64,000 nucleotides of DNA from Maritalea porphyrae (lineage in GTDB: Bacteria; Pseudomonadota; Alphaproteobacteria; Rhizobiales; Devosiaceae). Where the stretch lies: contig NZ_JAPWGX010000005.1 in NCBI RefSeq assembly GCF_027213965.1, positions 62,001 through 126,000 on the forward strand, given 5' to 3'. Positions 18,324 through 26,554 of this stretch are shown here, piece by piece (positions within the stretch are counted from its first letter, which is position 1; each line of letters opens with the position of its first letter). Both the position numbers and the translations under genes were made by a program. The notes under the pieces are model-generated. The model was not told the origin of the DNA, ran no database searches, and saw nothing but the letters and a program-made list of their open reading frames with translations.

Positions 18324-19523
18324 ATGAGCGACTTCAAAAAACTCGAAGACTTTGACTTTAACGGCAAGCGCGTATTGGTGCGCGCTGACTTAAACGTGCC
18401 AGTGGCCGGCGGCAAGGTAAGCGACAGCACCCGCATCGTGCGGCTTGGCCCAACCATTAGCCACATTATCGAACATGGCGGCACACCTGTTCTGCTGTCA
18501 CATTTTGGTCGCCCAAAAGGTGAAGTGAATGCAGATTTCTCGCTGGAGTTCATTGTAACCGCGATCCAAAACGCCTTTGGTCAGCCCGTCGACTTCATCA
18601 AAACCGATTGGGTAGACGTCACCTCGGCCAAAGCGCAATTGGATGCAGGCGCAAAAGGCACCATCTATGTGATGGAAAACACCCGTTTCCACCCCGGTGA
18701 AGAGAAAAACGACACCGAGCTTGCGGCCCGCATGGCCAGCCTTGGCGATATCTATTTAAACGATGCTTTTTCCGCGGCACACCGCGCCCACGCCTCAACC
18801 GCTGCAATTGCGCACCAATTGCCATCAGGCGCAGGTCGCGCGATGGAAATGGAATTGTCTGCCCTTGAAGCAGGGCTTGGCAAACCCAAAAAACCGGTAA
18901 TTGCATTGGTGGGTGGCGCGAAAGTTTCAACCAAACTCGACTTGCTTGAAAACTTGATCCACAAGGTGGAAGCCTTGGTGATTGGTGGCGGCATGGCAAA
19001 TACGTTTCTTCACTCGCAAGGTATCGACATTGGTAAATCGCTTTGCGAAAAAGACCTCGCAGATACCGCCCGCCGGATTTACGATAAAGCGGCAGACGCC
19101 AATTGTGCTATCATTTTGCCCATCGACGGCGTTGTTGCCTGGCATTTTGAAGCCAACGCCCCAAACCGCACCTATGGCGTAGAAGCCATGGACCCAACGG
19201 GCATGATGCTGGACGTTGGCGACCATTCCATTGAGCGCATCAAAGGGGCAATCGACGAAGCCAAAACTTTGATCTGGAACGGCCCGCTTGGCGCGTTCGA
19301 ACTAGACCCATTTGGCAAAGGCACAATAGAGGTTGCACAACACGCAGCCAAACGCACACGCGACGGCAAATTGGTTTCCGTTGCTGGCGGCGGTGACACC
19401 GTTGCTGCATTGGCTAAAGCCAAAGTGGTCAATGATTTCACTTACGTTTCTACAGCAGGCGGCGCATTCCTTGAGTGGATGGAAGGCAAGCCATTGCCGG
19501 GCGTTGAAGCGTTGAAAGCATAG
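18324..19523 (+). CDS. pgk: Phosphoglycerate kinase
   Basis: 399 residues. Substrate motif KRVLVRADLNVPVAGGKVSDSTRI, LLSHFGRPKG, ENTRFHPGEEKND and C-terminal SVAGGGDTVAALAKA are all present. I prefer the ATG at 18324 (MSDFKKLEDF, family length) over the in-frame ATG at 18315; GGA lies eight bases before it. It catalyses ATP formation from 1,3-bisphosphoglycerate. In relatives fba follows closely; here 9 kb of other genes intervene. Confidence 0.96.
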   Translation: MSDFKKLEDFDFNGKRVLVRADLNVPVAGGKVSDSTRIVRLGPTISHIIEHGGTPVLLSHFGRPKGEVNADFSLEFIVTAIQNAFGQPVDFIKTDWVDVTSAKAQLDAGAKGTIYVMENTRFHPGEEKNDTELAARMASLGDIYLNDAFSAAHRAHASTAAIAHQLPSGAGRAMEMELSALEAGLGKPKKPVIALVGGAKVSTKLDLLENLIHKVEALVIGGGMANTFLHSQGIDIGKSLCEKDLADTARRIYDKAADANCAIILPIDGVVAWHFEANAPNRTYGVEAMDPTGMMLDVGDHSIERIKGAIDEAKTLIWNGPLGAFELDPFGKGTIEVAQHAAKRTRDGKLVSVAGGGDTVAALAKAKVVNDFTYVSTAGGAFLEWMEGKPLPGVEALKA

Positions 19524-19532
19524 AGCCAACCA

Positions 19533-20078
19533 TTAGAAGCGCCCATCAGCAAGCCCAATGGCATTGTTGATGGCGCGCCCTTCGTTTGCGGCCTGATAGG
19601 TTGGAAATGGATGACGACTGGTCAGGTCAATTTTCCGTTCGAGCCAATTTCGTTCTTCCAATTTGACAAGCGACATCGACAGCGCGCGATCGCTGATCGT
19701 TTGCAGACTGTCCTTAAGCGTTGAAAAACGGGTGGGACCTGATGTCAGTGCCAAAATTGGAATTGACCAAGCCCTGCGCAACAACACAAATCCCTTATCG
19801 TCGGGACTAAGCCCGACGATTTGATGCGCAACTCGTGCCGCGACTTTCCCCTGTTCAGTCAACCTAAACTCCGGCCTTAATGGATGACCATGGCCTGGGT
19901 TCTTCTCCAACATGCCAATCTCAACCAAGTGCAAAAGGCTCGCGGCAAACGCCGTGCGACCTGCACTGGTTTTCGCAAGCAGCGGCGCCTGCCGGCCCGG
20001 CACACCTTCATGCATCAACGCCAAAATATTTAGCGACCACGCTCTTGAACTTAGGTTGACAATCGTATTTATGTCCAT
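19533..20078 (-). CDS. HxlR-type regulator with two winged-helix domains
   Basis: 181 residues from the ATG at 20078. Two HxlR-like domains in tandem: the first about 5-85 (SSRAWSLNILALMHEGVPG...SLLHLVEIGMLEKN), the second about 92-170 (LLRRAWSIPILALTSGPTRFSTLKDSLQTISDRALSMSLVKLEERNWLERK). Single-domain HxlR proteins dimerise to bind DNA; this looks like a fused dimer. A GTG at 20093 is in frame but lies inside the presumed operator. No Shine-Dalgarno is visible, so the transcript may be leaderless. It is divergent from the VOC gene it probably represses. Confidence 0.82.
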   Translation of the reverse strand: MDINTIVNLSSRAWSLNILALMHEGVPGRQAPLLAKTSAGRTAFAASLLHLVEIGMLEKNPGHGHPLRPEFRLTEQGKVAARVAHQIVGLSPDDKGFVLLRRAWSIPILALTSGPTRFSTLKDSLQTISDRALSMSLVKLEERNWLERKIDLTSRHPFPTYQAANEGRAINNAIGLADGRF

Positions 20079-20096
20079 AAAGTATAGTAACACTAT
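20056..20096 (+). promoter_or_regulatory. Promoter and palindromic operator of the VOC gene
   Basis: TTGACA (20056-20061), a 16-bp spacer and TAAAGT (20078-20083) form a sigma-70-like promoter toward the VOC gene. The perfect inverted repeat ATAGT-AAC-ACTAT (20084-20096) sits at the expected transcription start and overlaps the start of the divergent HxlR gene, as for a repressor that also controls itself. Confidence 0.65.
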
Positions 20097-20116
20097 TTTT
20101 TAAAAAAGGAAACCTT

Positions 20117-20485
20117 ATGTCTGTTGTATCTTTGGAAAACACAATTACCTTGGCGATATCGGTTCGCGACCGGCACGCAAGTGCGGCGTGGTATCAAGAA
20201 ATGTTGGGTTTTGAACTCCTTTATCACGCTGATGAAGCGGGCTGGAGCGAGCTTAAAACAAAGACTGAAGGCGTAACATTGGGGTTGGGGGAGCAAACTG
20301 AACCCGTACCAGGCAACAGCGTTCCCGTGTTCGGCATCGCAGATATTGCCACGGCCCGAAAAGCCCTTGAAGCCGCTGGCGTGCAATTTGACGGCCCAAC
20401 TGACACAGTTGAAGGCATGGTCAGCACCGCAACCTTTTACGACCCAGACAAAAACGCGATGATGTTGGCGCAGGACCTAACCTAG
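20117..20485 (+). CDS. VOC (glyoxalase/dioxygenase-fold) family protein
   Basis: 122 residues with the paired beta-alpha-beta-beta-beta modules of the VOC superfamily: AISVRDRHASAAWYQEMLGFELLYHADEAGW and VFGIADIATARKALEAAGVQFDGP...TFYDPDKNAMMLAQDL. AAGGAAA precedes the ATG. The substrate is unknown; roles range from glyoxalase to antibiotic-binding proteins. Its divergent HxlR neighbour and shared operator suggest induction by a small electrophile or aromatic compound (inference). Confidence 0.85.
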   Translation: MSVVSLENTITLAISVRDRHASAAWYQEMLGFELLYHADEAGWSELKTKTEGVTLGLGEQTEPVPGNSVPVFGIADIATARKALEAAGVQFDGPTDTVEGMVSTATFYDPDKNAMMLAQDLT

Positions 20486-20507
20486 CGAATAGGCTCTTCA
20501 AGCACCC

Positions 20508-20553
20508 AAAAAATGCGTGGCCCTCGGTGAGCAAAACACCAAGGGCCACGCAT
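20508..20553 (-). terminator. Terminator between convergent genes
   Basis: A 12-bp perfect stem ATGCGTGGCCCT / AGGGCCACGCAT with an inner GGTG/CACC extension. On the minus strand it runs into TTTTTT, so it ends the secreted-protein transcript; it may also slow the VOC transcript. Confidence 0.88.
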
Positions 20554-20588
20554 CTGTGAAATCTATAAAGTCAGAAATCGAAGAAAGG

Positions 20589-21002
20589 CTATTCAAAACC
20601 CGTCACAAGCACGGTGCCTTGTCTATCACCAACCCATGAACCTTTTTGGACCCTGGTAATGGGAACATTGCCTGTTATGCTTTCAACCGTGACATTGCCA
20701 GCCGCCATCGCGCAATAGTTTTGCTGAAACCGCACTTGGGCTCTGTCCCCAGGTGTTGGGCCTGCAAATGTCAATGTGCAGTCAGGTCCGTGCAAATAAG
20801 CTGCAGCCATCGTTGAGCCATTTGGGGTGATATTTGTGATCTCACCATGTTCGCAATCGTCGCTGCCAACAAAAGCGCCAACAATGCGCCATCCCGGCAT
20901 CTGCAAATCGATAACCAAGTCATTGCATGACCCAGCAAACACTTGTGTGCTCATCGCTGAAATGGCAACAATCGCCGCTGCGCGAATTATGGTTGATTTC
21001 AT
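20589..21002 (-). CDS. Hypothetical secreted protein
   Basis: 137 residues. Signal peptide MKSTIIRAAAIVAISAMSTQVFAGS with cleavage after VFA. The mature part (about 114 residues) is Gly/Thr-rich, probably a beta-rich fold, with four cysteines (SCNDL, DDCEHG, PDCTL, NYCAM). The family is not recognised. Followed by a strong terminator, it appears monocistronic. Confidence 0.7.
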   Translation of the reverse strand: MKSTIIRAAAIVAISAMSTQVFAGSCNDLVIDLQMPGWRIVGAFVGSDDCEHGEITNITPNGSTMAAAYLHGPDCTLTFAGPTPGDRAQVRFQQNYCAMAAGNVTVESITGNVPITRVQKGSWVGDRQGTVLVTGFE

Positions 21003-21501
21003 TAGTTTACTCCCTATGCGTATTTACGCGTCGGTGCCCAAAAGATGCGAGCACTTTCATTTCAAAAAGCTTTTGTTCAAGCTTAGTTTGTTGAATGGGA
21101 CATGGCAAACTTGCCAAAACCCACTCAAAATCTGGGATCCAATCAGCTATCCGCTGCGGCGGTATCGCGCGGCTCTTTGCCCATGCGAACAAAGCTCTTG
21201 TTTCCGCAATGGTAGATGTAGCGCACATCCTTGATGCGGATAGTCGACCTTTGATTAAGAGCGCTCATCTTGCTTTTGCCAATCGTAATTTTGATCGTTT
21301 CCTTGCCATTACCCAAGTTGAGCTGACGTGCCGATTGTTTTGATCAACAGACGCAATTTCACCATTACCCCCCCTAAGCAGGCATCAGCCCCAATGCCTG
21401 TTCAACCCTGGCTCCATTGTTCAACATTTCACATGAGAATAATAGTAATTACTTAGTCTGATGGGAGTGGAACCAATTTGGTCGGCACTTTTGGTGGAAA
21501 T
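21003..21501. other. About 500 bp without a recognised gene
   Basis: Short frames on both strands (73 codons at 21007-21228 minus; 82 codons at 21095-21343 plus) overlap each other, lack ribosome sites and resemble no family I know. A 7-bp hairpin CAGGCAT / ATGCCTG is at 21379-21400. It could hold a decayed gene; nothing firmer can be said. Confidence 0.4.
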
Positions 21502-21539
21502 TGCACACCAACCCAATCCGAAAACTGGGTTGATGTGCA
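21502..21539 (-). terminator. Hairpin, probable terminator of the tautomerase gene
   Basis: A 14-bp stem with one mismatch (21502-21515 with 21526-21539), ending five bases before the tautomerase stop codon. The T-run after it on the minus strand is short (ATTTCC), so termination efficiency is uncertain. Confidence 0.6.
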
Positions 21540-21544
21540 TTGGT

Positions 21545-21751
21545 CTATTTCGTCAATTGCGCGCGATATTCAGGCACGGGCAAACCGCCGATCCCCCAAT
21601 CTTCCAACTCCACTTCGTCAATCACAACAAACGTGGTTGCTGGGTCTTTATTGAGCACCTTGACCAATAGATCTGATACGCCTTTGATCAGTTCCCCCTT
21701 TTGCTCTCGCGTTACGCCCTCATTCGTCACTTTGATGTTTACATATGGCAT
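21545..21751 (-). CDS. 4-oxalocrotonate tautomerase-like protein
   Basis: 68 residues; after Met removal Pro becomes the N-terminal catalytic residue (MPYVNIKVTNEGVTREQKGELIKGVSDLLVKVLNKDPATTFVVIDEVELEDWGIGG). This is the length and pattern of the short 4-OT family (PptA/4-OT-like), beta-alpha-beta units that assemble as oligomers. It follows the NTF2-like gene by 3 bp on the same strand. The substrate is unknown. Confidence 0.87.
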   Translation of the reverse strand: MPYVNIKVTNEGVTREQKGELIKGVSDLLVKVLNKDPATTFVVIDEVELEDWGIGGLPVPEYRAQLTK

Positions 21752-21754
21752 GTT

Positions 21755-22192
21755 CTAGCTCCTTGGTATGATATGAAAAATTTTCGCCATGATCTGCCAG
21801 TGCCCATCCACACGCACCAGCGTCAAAAAGTCGACAAAGTCAGTCGCCCCAATTGAACAGCGCACCCTTGCAAAAGCCGTGTTTTCGCCCGCAAATTGGA
21901 TCTCATCAATAACATCGCGCCGCGCTTCGCCTTTAGACGCAGGTGATTGCCGTGCGGCGATCACATCAAAATATTCGTCCATATTTCGGTGTAACAAAGG
22001 GGTTTCATCCGCTGTTGCATAGGTTGCTTTGGGGTGAAACACGGCCTTAAAAATCTCAAGATCACACGTATAAAGCCCATCAAAATAGGCATAGATCAAC
22101 GCCGCAACGCTGACGAATTTCTCCCCCTCATCCCACTGCACATTAATATCTGGCGCACTGTTACGCACCTCAACAGTTCTGGTCTTTGTCAT
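21755..22192 (-). CDS. NTF2-like protein (putative lumazine-binding family)
   Basis: 145 residues with the cone-shaped NTF2/SnoaL-type fold: helical start FVSVAALIYAYFDGLYTCDLEIFKAVFHPKATYA, then a beta-rich half with FVDFLTLVRVDGHWQIMAKIFHIIP, which fits the Lumazine_bd_2 group. Such proteins often bind or isomerise small hydrophobic ligands. It is the first gene of a two-gene unit with the tautomerase, divergent from the HxlR-MDR pair. Confidence 0.82.
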   Translation of the reverse strand: MTKTRTVEVRNSAPDINVQWDEGEKFVSVAALIYAYFDGLYTCDLEIFKAVFHPKATYATADETPLLHRNMDEYFDVIAARQSPASKGEARRDVIDEIQFAGENTAFARVRCSIGATDFVDFLTLVRVDGHWQIMAKIFHIIPRS

Positions 22193-22257
22193 TACTCACT
22201 CCATACTGATCATTCTGCTCCATCACATCTAACACTCTAATTTCCATTGACAAGCTA

Positions 22258-22350
22258 GTAACCACTGGTTACCAGTTGAATTGGGTTACCGCTGAGAAAC
22301 CTAGGGAGATGGGCCGGAGGCAACACCGTTGCTCGGGAACCGCTGGTAAC
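22258..22350. promoter_or_regulatory. Repeated palindromic operators, GTAACC-n3-GGTTAC type
   Basis: A perfect palindrome GTAACCACTGGTTAC is at 22258-22272, a 12/15 match GGAACCGCTGGTAAC at 22336-22350, and a half-site GTTACCGCTG at 22285-22294. TTGACA at 22247-22252 abuts the first site. They lie between the divergent NTF2-tautomerase and HxlR-MDR units and are the obvious binding sites for the HxlR protein encoded here (inference). Confidence 0.68.
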
Positions 22351-22415
22351 AAAAGACAACTGCTCTTTGCCGCAGCGTTGCCAAATTGTCCTTTGCTCAA
22401 ATTGGGAAATTCCAC

Positions 22416-22760
22416 ATGGCGCTAAAAGTCAAAAAGAACAAAAGCCCAGAACCGCCAATTGGCTGTGATTTAACCGAATGTATGGCCATGCTGGCCGGGG
22501 CATGGGCACCAAACGTCATTTGGCACTTGCGCGCAGGGCCGCGCCGCTTCAACGAACTGCGCATCGACATCCCGCCCATTTCAGCCAAAGTGCTTTCCGC
22601 CCGGCTCAAAGACCTACAATCGCGCGGCGTGGTGAAACGACAAGTAAAACCCACTTCCCCGCCGTCAGTCGAATATCAACTCTCCGAACTGGGCAAAGAA
22701 TTGGTGCCTGCGCTTGAGGCCATTGTTACAGTTGGTCATAAGCTCAAAGAAAGAACTTGA
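22416..22760 (+). CDS. HxlR family transcriptional regulator
   Basis: 114 residues from the ATG at 22416 (GGGA eight bases upstream; a TTG at 22386 is the longer alternative). Winged-helix domain PIGCDLTECMAMLAGAWAPNVIWHLRAGPRRFNELRIDIPPISAKVLSARLKDLQSRGVVKR with the conserved cysteine near the N-terminus through which some HxlR proteins sense electrophiles. It sits 49 bp upstream of an oxidoreductase in the same direction. Confidence 0.9.
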   Translation: MALKVKKNKSPEPPIGCDLTECMAMLAGAWAPNVIWHLRAGPRRFNELRIDIPPISAKVLSARLKDLQSRGVVKRQVKPTSPPSVEYQLSELGKELVPALEAIVTVGHKLKERT

Positions 22761-22809
22761 AATTGACTAGACATCCCCCCACTTTCCATGAAGATCTTGG
22801 GGGGAAACA

Positions 22810-23772
22810 ATGCGCGCATTTATCTGCACGAAATATGGCAATGCCGGTCAACTGCAATTGCATAAAGTTGCAAAACCTTCTCCCAAACCCGATGAAATCC
22901 TGATCAGGGTGAAAGCTGTTTCGATCAACAGTTGGGATTGGGACATCCTTTCAGGCAAACCAATTATCCGCATGATCGGCCCTTTCAAACCACCCTATAA
23001 GACGTTAGGTGCTGACCTATCCGGGGTGGTCGAGGCTGTTGGCGAAAACGTTGATCAATTCGAAATTGGCGATGAAGTTTTTGGCGATGTGTCAGATAGC
23101 GGCTGGGGCGGTTTTGCTGAATTTGTGACAGGCAAGGCAGAAGACTTTTGCTGCAAACCAGAAGCCCTCAGCTTTGAAGACGCTGCCTGTCTGCCTCAAG
23201 CAGGGTTGCTTGGCTATCAAGGCGTGCGCACTTTTGGCCAAGTCAAACCCGGCGACAAAGTGTTGATCAATGGCGCGGGCGGTGGTGCTGGCATGTTCGC
23301 TTGCCAGATCGCCAAACTTGATGGGGCTGAAGTCACTGGCATCGATAGCGCTGATAAACATGAGGCCATGCGCACATTCGGAGCTGACCACATTTATGAC
23401 TATAGGCAAGTTGATTACACCAAACTCGATCAACAATTTGACGTGATCATCGATGCGGTTGCCAACAAATTTCCTCCAACCTATCGCCGCGCACTAACAC
23501 CCTCGGGGACCTTTGTGATGATGGGTGGCAAGATCCCTGCAATCATTGGCATACTCTTGGCCAGCCGCAAAAACACCGACGAAGGACAGAAGTTCAAGAT
23601 TCTCATGTGGAACGTCAATGACACCGATTTGCTGGATTTAGCGCAATTGGTCATCAATAAAAAAATTTCGGTCCACAAAGAAAATATCCTCCCCTTTGAG
23701 CAAATACCATCGGCATTGCAACATGTTGGCGATCAAAAAGCACTCGGCAAACTGCTGATCAGAGTGAGCTAA
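22810..23772 (+). CDS. Medium-chain NAD(P)-dependent alcohol dehydrogenase/quinone oxidoreductase
   Basis: 320 residues. GroES-like N-terminal half (MRAFICTKYGNAGQLQLHKVAKPSPKPDEILIRVKAVSINSWDW), then a Rossmann domain with GAGGGAGMFACQIAK (about 150-165) and ADHIYDYRQVDYTK. It lacks the structural-zinc cysteine cluster, so it belongs to the zinc-free quinone oxidoreductase branch. A strong site, GGGGGGAAAC, precedes the ATG. It is co-directional with hxlR and probably controlled by it. Confidence 0.9.
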   Translation: MRAFICTKYGNAGQLQLHKVAKPSPKPDEILIRVKAVSINSWDWDILSGKPIIRMIGPFKPPYKTLGADLSGVVEAVGENVDQFEIGDEVFGDVSDSGWGGFAEFVTGKAEDFCCKPEALSFEDAACLPQAGLLGYQGVRTFGQVKPGDKVLINGAGGGAGMFACQIAKLDGAEVTGIDSADKHEAMRTFGADHIYDYRQVDYTKLDQQFDVIIDAVANKFPPTYRRALTPSGTFVMMGGKIPAIIGILLASRKNTDEGQKFKILMWNVNDTDLLDLAQLVINKKISVHKENILPFEQIPSALQHVGDQKALGKLLIRVS

Positions 23773-23884
23773 AAACACATCATTTTCAAATGGATAACAC
23801 TGTAGCGCCCCAGGGAGCGGGCGGGCGTTCCGCGGGTTTGCGCCGCCAACATATTAACCAACGTGTCACCTTCACTTGTCCATG

Positions 23885-23952
23885 TGTCAAATATTATTGA
23901 CATCACGTCATGAATATCATACATAGTGTACAACAAACACGACCTATTGTAC
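23885..23952 (+). promoter_or_regulatory. Promoter/operator region of the membrane protein-HTH pair
   Basis: A perfect inverted repeat TGTCAA-n6-TTGACA (23885-23902) whose right arm is a -35 box; TACATA at 23920-23925 is a 17-bp-spaced -10. Two copies of TAKTGTAC (23924-23931 and 23945-23952) lie 21 bp apart, two helical turns. Plausible targets for the downstream HTH protein. Confidence 0.5.
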
Positions 23953-23983
23953 CAAATTCACGACAAAGAGATACGAGGCGAAC

Positions 23984-24430
23984 ATGTCTTATCAAGAACG
24001 AAATATCGTAGTTTACATCGTCAGCGGCATCATTGTGATGGCTGTTTACACCATGCATATGCAAGCCCTATTTGAAGCGGGCTTGCTTGAAAGCCCCAAC
24101 GCTGGGGTTGAAATTGGCTGGAGCGTGCTCAAGCTCATTGGCGGCTCAATTATTGCCACGATTGTTGTTACGATCCTTGTCACCATCATCAACGCCATCA
24201 TCACCAAAGAAACCGATGTGGACGCCAGCGATGAACGCGACAAACAGATCGATCTGTTGGGTATGAAGGTCGGCTTTATCGCCTTTTCCGTCATATTTAT
24301 CGGCATTTTTATTGGCCTCATTTTCGGCCTTACAACAACAATGGCCATGATCGCCATGATCTACGCAATGTGGTTTTCGTCCATCATAGAGAGTGTTGTA
24401 CGGCTCTATGTTTATCGGCAGGGTTTCTAA
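23984..24430 (+). CDS. Four-helix membrane protein (DUF2178-like)
   Basis: 148 residues with four hydrophobic segments (about 8-25, 45-70, 92-115 and 118-140) and a short cytoplasmic loop DVDASDERDKQIDLLGMK before the third. The DERD...I.LLG motif and the two-gene layout with a small HTH regulator resemble the DUF2178 group. The HTH gene starts two bases after its stop. Function unknown. Confidence 0.78.
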   Translation: MSYQERNIVVYIVSGIIVMAVYTMHMQALFEAGLLESPNAGVEIGWSVLKLIGGSIIATIVVTILVTIINAIITKETDVDASDERDKQIDLLGMKVGFIAFSVIFIGIFIGLIFGLTTTMAMIAMIYAMWFSSIIESVVRLYVYRQGF

Positions 24431-24432
24431 CC

Positions 24433-24660
24433 ATGGTTAAACCCAAAGGCACACTTGAAAACAACATTCGACGGTTACGATTTGACCATGACGAAATGAG
24501 CCAGAAGGCTTTGGCAGAAGCGGTCGGCGTATCTCGACAAACCATTGTGGCAATCGAGGCGGCAAAATACTCCCCATCGCTCGAACTGGCGTTTCTTATT
24601 GCGAATGTTTTTGAAACGCCGCTGGAGGATGTGTTCAATTACACACCGCCCGACAAATAG
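24433..24660 (+). CDS. Small XRE-type HTH regulator
   Basis: 75 residues: LENNIRRLRFDHDEMSQKALAEAVGVSRQTIVAIEAAKYSPSLELAFLIANVFETPLEDVFNY, a single Cro/CI-type helix-turn-helix of the YgzD kind. I use the ATG at 24433; a longer frame from 24370 overlaps the membrane protein. Coupled to that gene (2-bp gap). Such pairs are usually auto-repressed. Confidence 0.9.
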   Translation: MVKPKGTLENNIRRLRFDHDEMSQKALAEAVGVSRQTIVAIEAAKYSPSLELAFLIANVFETPLEDVFNYTPPDK

Positions 24661-24797
24661 CACGTAGCACCTAGGCGCGGGGAAACCGCGCCACACCCAA
24701 ACAGTTTCACCTTTTTTGAATTCACTTGAAAACCTCAAGATTGAAAGCGCTATCGCCATGTCAAAAATCCAGTCAAAATCGAGAAAGGCACTTCGCC

Positions 24798-25427
24798 ATG
24801 TCCCCGCAGAATAATTTTTGGAACAAGCAGGCCGCTCGTTATGACGCGTCAATTTCCAACCATGACGCGCGTTATGAAGAACGGATCGAGCAATTCAGTT
24901 ACCTATTGAAACCAACAGACGTTGTTTTGGATTTCGGATGTGCCAGTGGCGAAATTGCATTGGATTTGGCACCGAGCGTTAAATCGATCGAGGGTATTGA
25001 CCCTGCAAATGCCATGATCGACATCGCCACCAAAAAGGCAAATGACCGAAACATCCAAAACGCCAGTTTTCTGGCCACCGACATCTTTGATTTGCGATTA
25101 GAGCCACAGACCTTTGACGCCATTTTGGCCATGAATGTGCTGCATCTTGTCAAGGATCACGATGAGGTTTTGTATCGTCTCAAATCTCTGCTCAAGCCGG
25201 GCGGCATGTTGTTTGTTGAAACCCCATGCCTTGGTGAATTCACTTGGTGGAAGCAAAAGGTCATCCTTGCGGCAAGCGCCCTGCGCCTCGCCCCCTTTAT
25301 CCATGTGTACAAGTTCGGAGAACCAGAAGCCGAACTGATGGCCCACAATTTCCAAATTTTGGGCGCCGGCAACAAACCAGATCAAGATTGCCGCGCGTGC
25401 ATTGCGGCACAAAAACCAACTGAATGA
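24798..25427 (+). CDS. Class I SAM-dependent methyltransferase
   Basis: 209 residues from the ATG at 24798 (AAAGG nine bases upstream). Motif I VLDFGCASGEIALDLA, motif II GIDPANAMIDIATKKA and the DAILAMNVLHLVKD segment are typical of the Methyltransf_11/UbiE-like fold. The target is unknown. It is followed after 8 bp by an oxidoreductase, so the two are probably co-transcribed. Confidence 0.88.
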   Translation: MSPQNNFWNKQAARYDASISNHDARYEERIEQFSYLLKPTDVVLDFGCASGEIALDLAPSVKSIEGIDPANAMIDIATKKANDRNIQNASFLATDIFDLRLEPQTFDAILAMNVLHLVKDHDEVLYRLKSLLKPGGMLFVETPCLGEFTWWKQKVILAASALRLAPFIHVYKFGEPEAELMAHNFQILGAGNKPDQDCRACIAAQKPTE

Positions 25428-25435
25428 GAAGATAA

Positions 25436-26443
25436 ATGACAAAACAATCCATGAAAGCACTTTATCAAGAAGCGTTTGGCGGCCCCGAGGTCTTGCAAAT
25501 CCGTGATCTGCCCATTCCAGAACCAAAAGAAAACGAAGTTTTGATCAAGGTAGAAGCCGCTCATATGGGCAATGGCGACCAAGTGGCGCGCACCGGCAAT
25601 TCGCCATGGCCCCTTATGAAGATCCCCGCAAAAATCATGATGGGTTTCTTCAAACCAAAGCTCAAAGTGCCCGGCGGCGAATTTTCCGGCACGGTGACGC
25701 GCGTCGGTTCAAACGTCAGCAAGTATAAGGTTGGCGATCGGGTGTTTGGCTTTACCGATATGCAATTTGGTGCCCATGCTCAATTTGTATGTCTGCCAGA
25801 AACAGCACCCATTGGCTTGCTGGACGACACGGTCTCGTTTGAAACTGCGGCCGCCATTGGTGGCTCCAACGCACAAACCGCCATGCATTTTGTTAGAACC
25901 GCCGATATCAAATCCGGCGATCAAGTGTTGATCAACGGCGCATCTGGCGGCATTGGCAGGGTCGCAACCCAATTGGCCAAAGCAAAAGGCGCAATCGTCA
26001 CTGGCACCTGTTCAGCGCAAAATAGCGAGCTGGTTTTAGCTCTTGGCGCAGATGAAGTGATCGATTACCGCAAAACTGATTTCACCCAACAGGGCAAAAA
26101 ATACGATGTGATCATCGACTGCGCTGGCTTTTTGCCTTGGCACAAAGTGGAGCCAGTTCTCACCCCAAAAGGCAAGCACCTCTTGGCCATGTTCGGTTTT
26201 TCCCATCTTTGGAAGCAACGCCAGACCAAAGGCAAAGGCGGCAAACAGCAATTATGTGTGCTTGCCCCCTCATCGCCCGACAAACTTGAAGAAATCGGCA
26301 AACGCCTGGCCGACGGATCGCTCAAACCCATCATTTCGCATCGTTTTTCGATGGACAAAGCAATCGATGCAGCATGGGCATATGAAAACAAAAGGCGCGA
26401 GGGCTGCATCGTTCTATTGCCCCAAGAATGGAACGGACAATGA
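25436..26443 (+). CDS. Medium-chain NAD(P)-dependent oxidoreductase
   Basis: 335 residues. GroES-like part MKALYQEAFGGPEVLQIRDLPIPEPKENEVLIKVEAAHMGNGDQVARTG, Rossmann motif NGASGGIGRVATQLAK (about 163-178), GADEVIDYRKTDFTQQGKKYDVIIDCAG. No zinc ligands. Second of three MDR genes within 6 kb; the closest in layout is the one at 27479. Follows a methyltransferase by 8 bp. Confidence 0.9.
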   Translation: MTKQSMKALYQEAFGGPEVLQIRDLPIPEPKENEVLIKVEAAHMGNGDQVARTGNSPWPLMKIPAKIMMGFFKPKLKVPGGEFSGTVTRVGSNVSKYKVGDRVFGFTDMQFGAHAQFVCLPETAPIGLLDDTVSFETAAAIGGSNAQTAMHFVRTADIKSGDQVLINGASGGIGRVATQLAKAKGAIVTGTCSAQNSELVLALGADEVIDYRKTDFTQQGKKYDVIIDCAGFLPWHKVEPVLTPKGKHLLAMFGFSHLWKQRQTKGKGGKQQLCVLAPSSPDKLEEIGKRLADGSLKPIISHRFSMDKAIDAAWAYENKRREGCIVLLPQEWNGQ

Positions 26444-26554
26444 GCCCCGGTTTTCTCCTATCGGCAATCGCTGCGACCTTTCAAACCCACTTGATGCTGT
26501 GGGAGCAACTCAACAGGCTTAAAAATGCCATCACTCAACACTCAGGAACCTAAA

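Noticed and set aside
21007-21343. Overlapping small frames on both strands
   Set aside because: No ribosome sites, no recognised family, mutually overlapping; a decayed gene cannot be excluded.
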